A DNA stretch of 64,000 nt, from contig JYIP02000008.1 in NCBI GenBank assembly GCA_001051155.2, positions 1,984,001 through 2,048,000 on the forward strand. Reading direction: 5' to 3'. The translations under genes were made by a program, and so were the position numbers. A model generated the notes under the pieces. That model made no database searches, was not told the origin of the DNA, and saw only the letters and a list, made by a program, of their open reading frames with translations. Each line of letters opens with the position of its first letter. The stretch's first letter is position 1. Positions 63,245 through 64,000 of this stretch are shown one piece after another. This stretch comes from Chrysoporthe austroafricana. Its lineage: Eukaryota; Ascomycota; Sordariomycetes; Diaporthales; Cryphonectriaceae.

Positions 63245-64000
63245 TCATATCGTGACATCCTTCAGCTTCGTCATACTAGACTCCGGCAGCCTCATAGTCG
63301 GATACAACAGCCCGTTAGGGTTTTGCCTCGCCCGCCTAGCCTTCTCGGCCTCCCGCTCCTCGGCGGCGATCTTCTTCTCAGCCTCGTCGTCCAGCATCGT
63401 GCCCTGGAGGCTGAGGTAGGTGTAGTCGCCCGTAGACCCGCTCGAGAAGTTCTTGATGCGGAAGTAGATTTTCCCGCCGACCTTGTCCCCGCTCTCGTCC
63501 ACCCAGTAGCCCGTACTGCGCAGGCGCGGCGCAGGCTGAGCCTTCGTCTTGCCGCCGTCCTCGCCCTCGCCCTCGCCGTCCGCTTCCTCGTCGCCCGCCT
63601 TCTCCTCCTCCCCTTCCGCCCCGAAGGCATCTGTCTCCTCGTCGGCCTCCCCCTCCTGCTCCACCCACTGCCAGCCCTCCGGCAGGCTCCTCCGCGAGAT
63701 GCTCGCGTTGAACCGCCCGAAGCACACGACGCCGATGTGGCCCTCGCTCTGCAGGTTGACCTCGCCCTCCATCCACGCGCCGCGCGACGGCACGAACAGG
63801 TGCAGGTCGGCCGTCAGCCACGCGAACGGCGGCGCGTAGCACTCGAACGACTCCAGCACGACGGGCGTGGCGTCCGTGGGCGGGCGCGCCGGGTCCGCGC
63901 GCTGCGGCCGGTGCGACAGGCTGACGTTCTTGTACGCGAGCAGCACGCCCCGGAACCGCGGCGAGTACCGGTTCAGCATCGGGTCGAGGTACTCGCGGGC
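63245..64000 (-). CDS. RPA43: RNA polymerase I subunit RPA43, 3' part (runs off the right edge)
   Basis: The gene is truncated by the window end: the open frame continues to base 64000 (codons ahead of the Met at 63979 read AREYLDP). The visible 252 residues hold the S1/OB-type domain of RPA43 (MLNRYSPRFRGVLLAYKNV, FAWLTADLHLFVPSRGAWMEG, LQSEGHIGVVCFGRFNASI). A long acidic insert follows (Glu/Asp/Gly-rich), then a second conserved strand set (GKIYFRIKNF, GDYTYLSLQGTML). A Lys/Arg/Glu-rich helix and the C-terminus complete it. RPA43 with RPA14 forms the pol I stalk that binds Rrn3 during rDNA transcription. The N-terminal SHS2-like part lies beyond the window. Confidence 0.85.
   Translation of the reverse strand, partial: AREYLDPMLNRYSPRFRGVLLAYKNVSLSHRPQRADPARPPTDATPVVLESFECYAPPFAWLTADLHLFVPSRGAWMEGEVNLQSEGHIGVVCFGRFNASISRRSLPEGWQWVEQEGEADEETDAFGAEGEEEKAGDEEADGEGEGEDGGKTKAQPAPRLRSTGYWVDESGDKVGGKIYFRIKNFSSGSTGDYTYLSLQGTMLDDEAEKKIAAEEREAEKARRARQNPNGLLYPTMRLPESSMTKLKDVTI

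Overview
This 64 kb window looks like nuclear DNA of a filamentous ascomycete (Pezizomycotina, Sordariomycete-like). The evidence is short GT..AG introns of about 50-100 nt with CTAAC/CTAAT-like branch sites, several HET-domain (heterokaryon incompatibility) genes, NLR-like proteins, a 2EXR protein, a CorA-like protein, a kinase-vWA fusion, and typical fungal housekeeping genes. I see no tRNA, rRNA or CRISPR array. All assignments come from reading the sequence and from family knowledge; no database search was run.

The first ~45 kb is an accessory, fast-decaying compartment. In order it holds: a dispersed repeat pair; a Ty1/copia reverse-transcriptase remnant; a broken HET/NB-ARC/TPR NLR gene (2.9-5.6 kb); a decayed CHAT (caspase-like) domain (6.7-7.6 kb); an intact WW-domain gene and, next to it, a small secreted Cys-rich protein with two PPxY motifs; a broken DUF6601-like gene; a large intact membrane-anchored hydrolase-like/NACHT/HEAT NLR (13.2-17.3 kb) with ten nearly identical 33-residue repeats; a 2EXR protein; and an intact HET gene. 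After these come a 70-aa three-exon gene, a CorA-like membrane protein, a kinase-vWA fusion, and three more HET genes (one with an N-terminal nonsense codon, one with frameshifts, one intact). The region reads as an allorecognition or cell-death island. It contains many nonsense codons of the CAG/TGG to TAG and CGA to TGA kind, as expected from repeat-induced point mutation or similar C-to-T decay.

A ~60-250 bp repeat occurs four times (1.7, 31.3, 35.0 and 44.5 kb), always in the same orientation and each time about 200-400 bp upstream of a minus-strand reading frame, two of them HET genes. It may be a shared promoter module or the trace of segmental duplication.

From ~45 kb to the end the DNA turns into a compact, GC-rich core region: a Fic-domain protein with a likely mitochondrial presequence, a two-helix mitochondrial membrane protein, a DsbA-like thioredoxin-fold protein, FGAM synthase (de novo purine synthesis), an importin-beta family karyopherin (Kap120/importin-11 type), two MDR-family oxidoreductases (one ending in a PTS1-like AKL), and the 3' part of the RNA polymerase I subunit RPA43, which runs off the right edge. 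Exon boundaries given in the entries were inferred by eye from frame, splice signals and family similarity.
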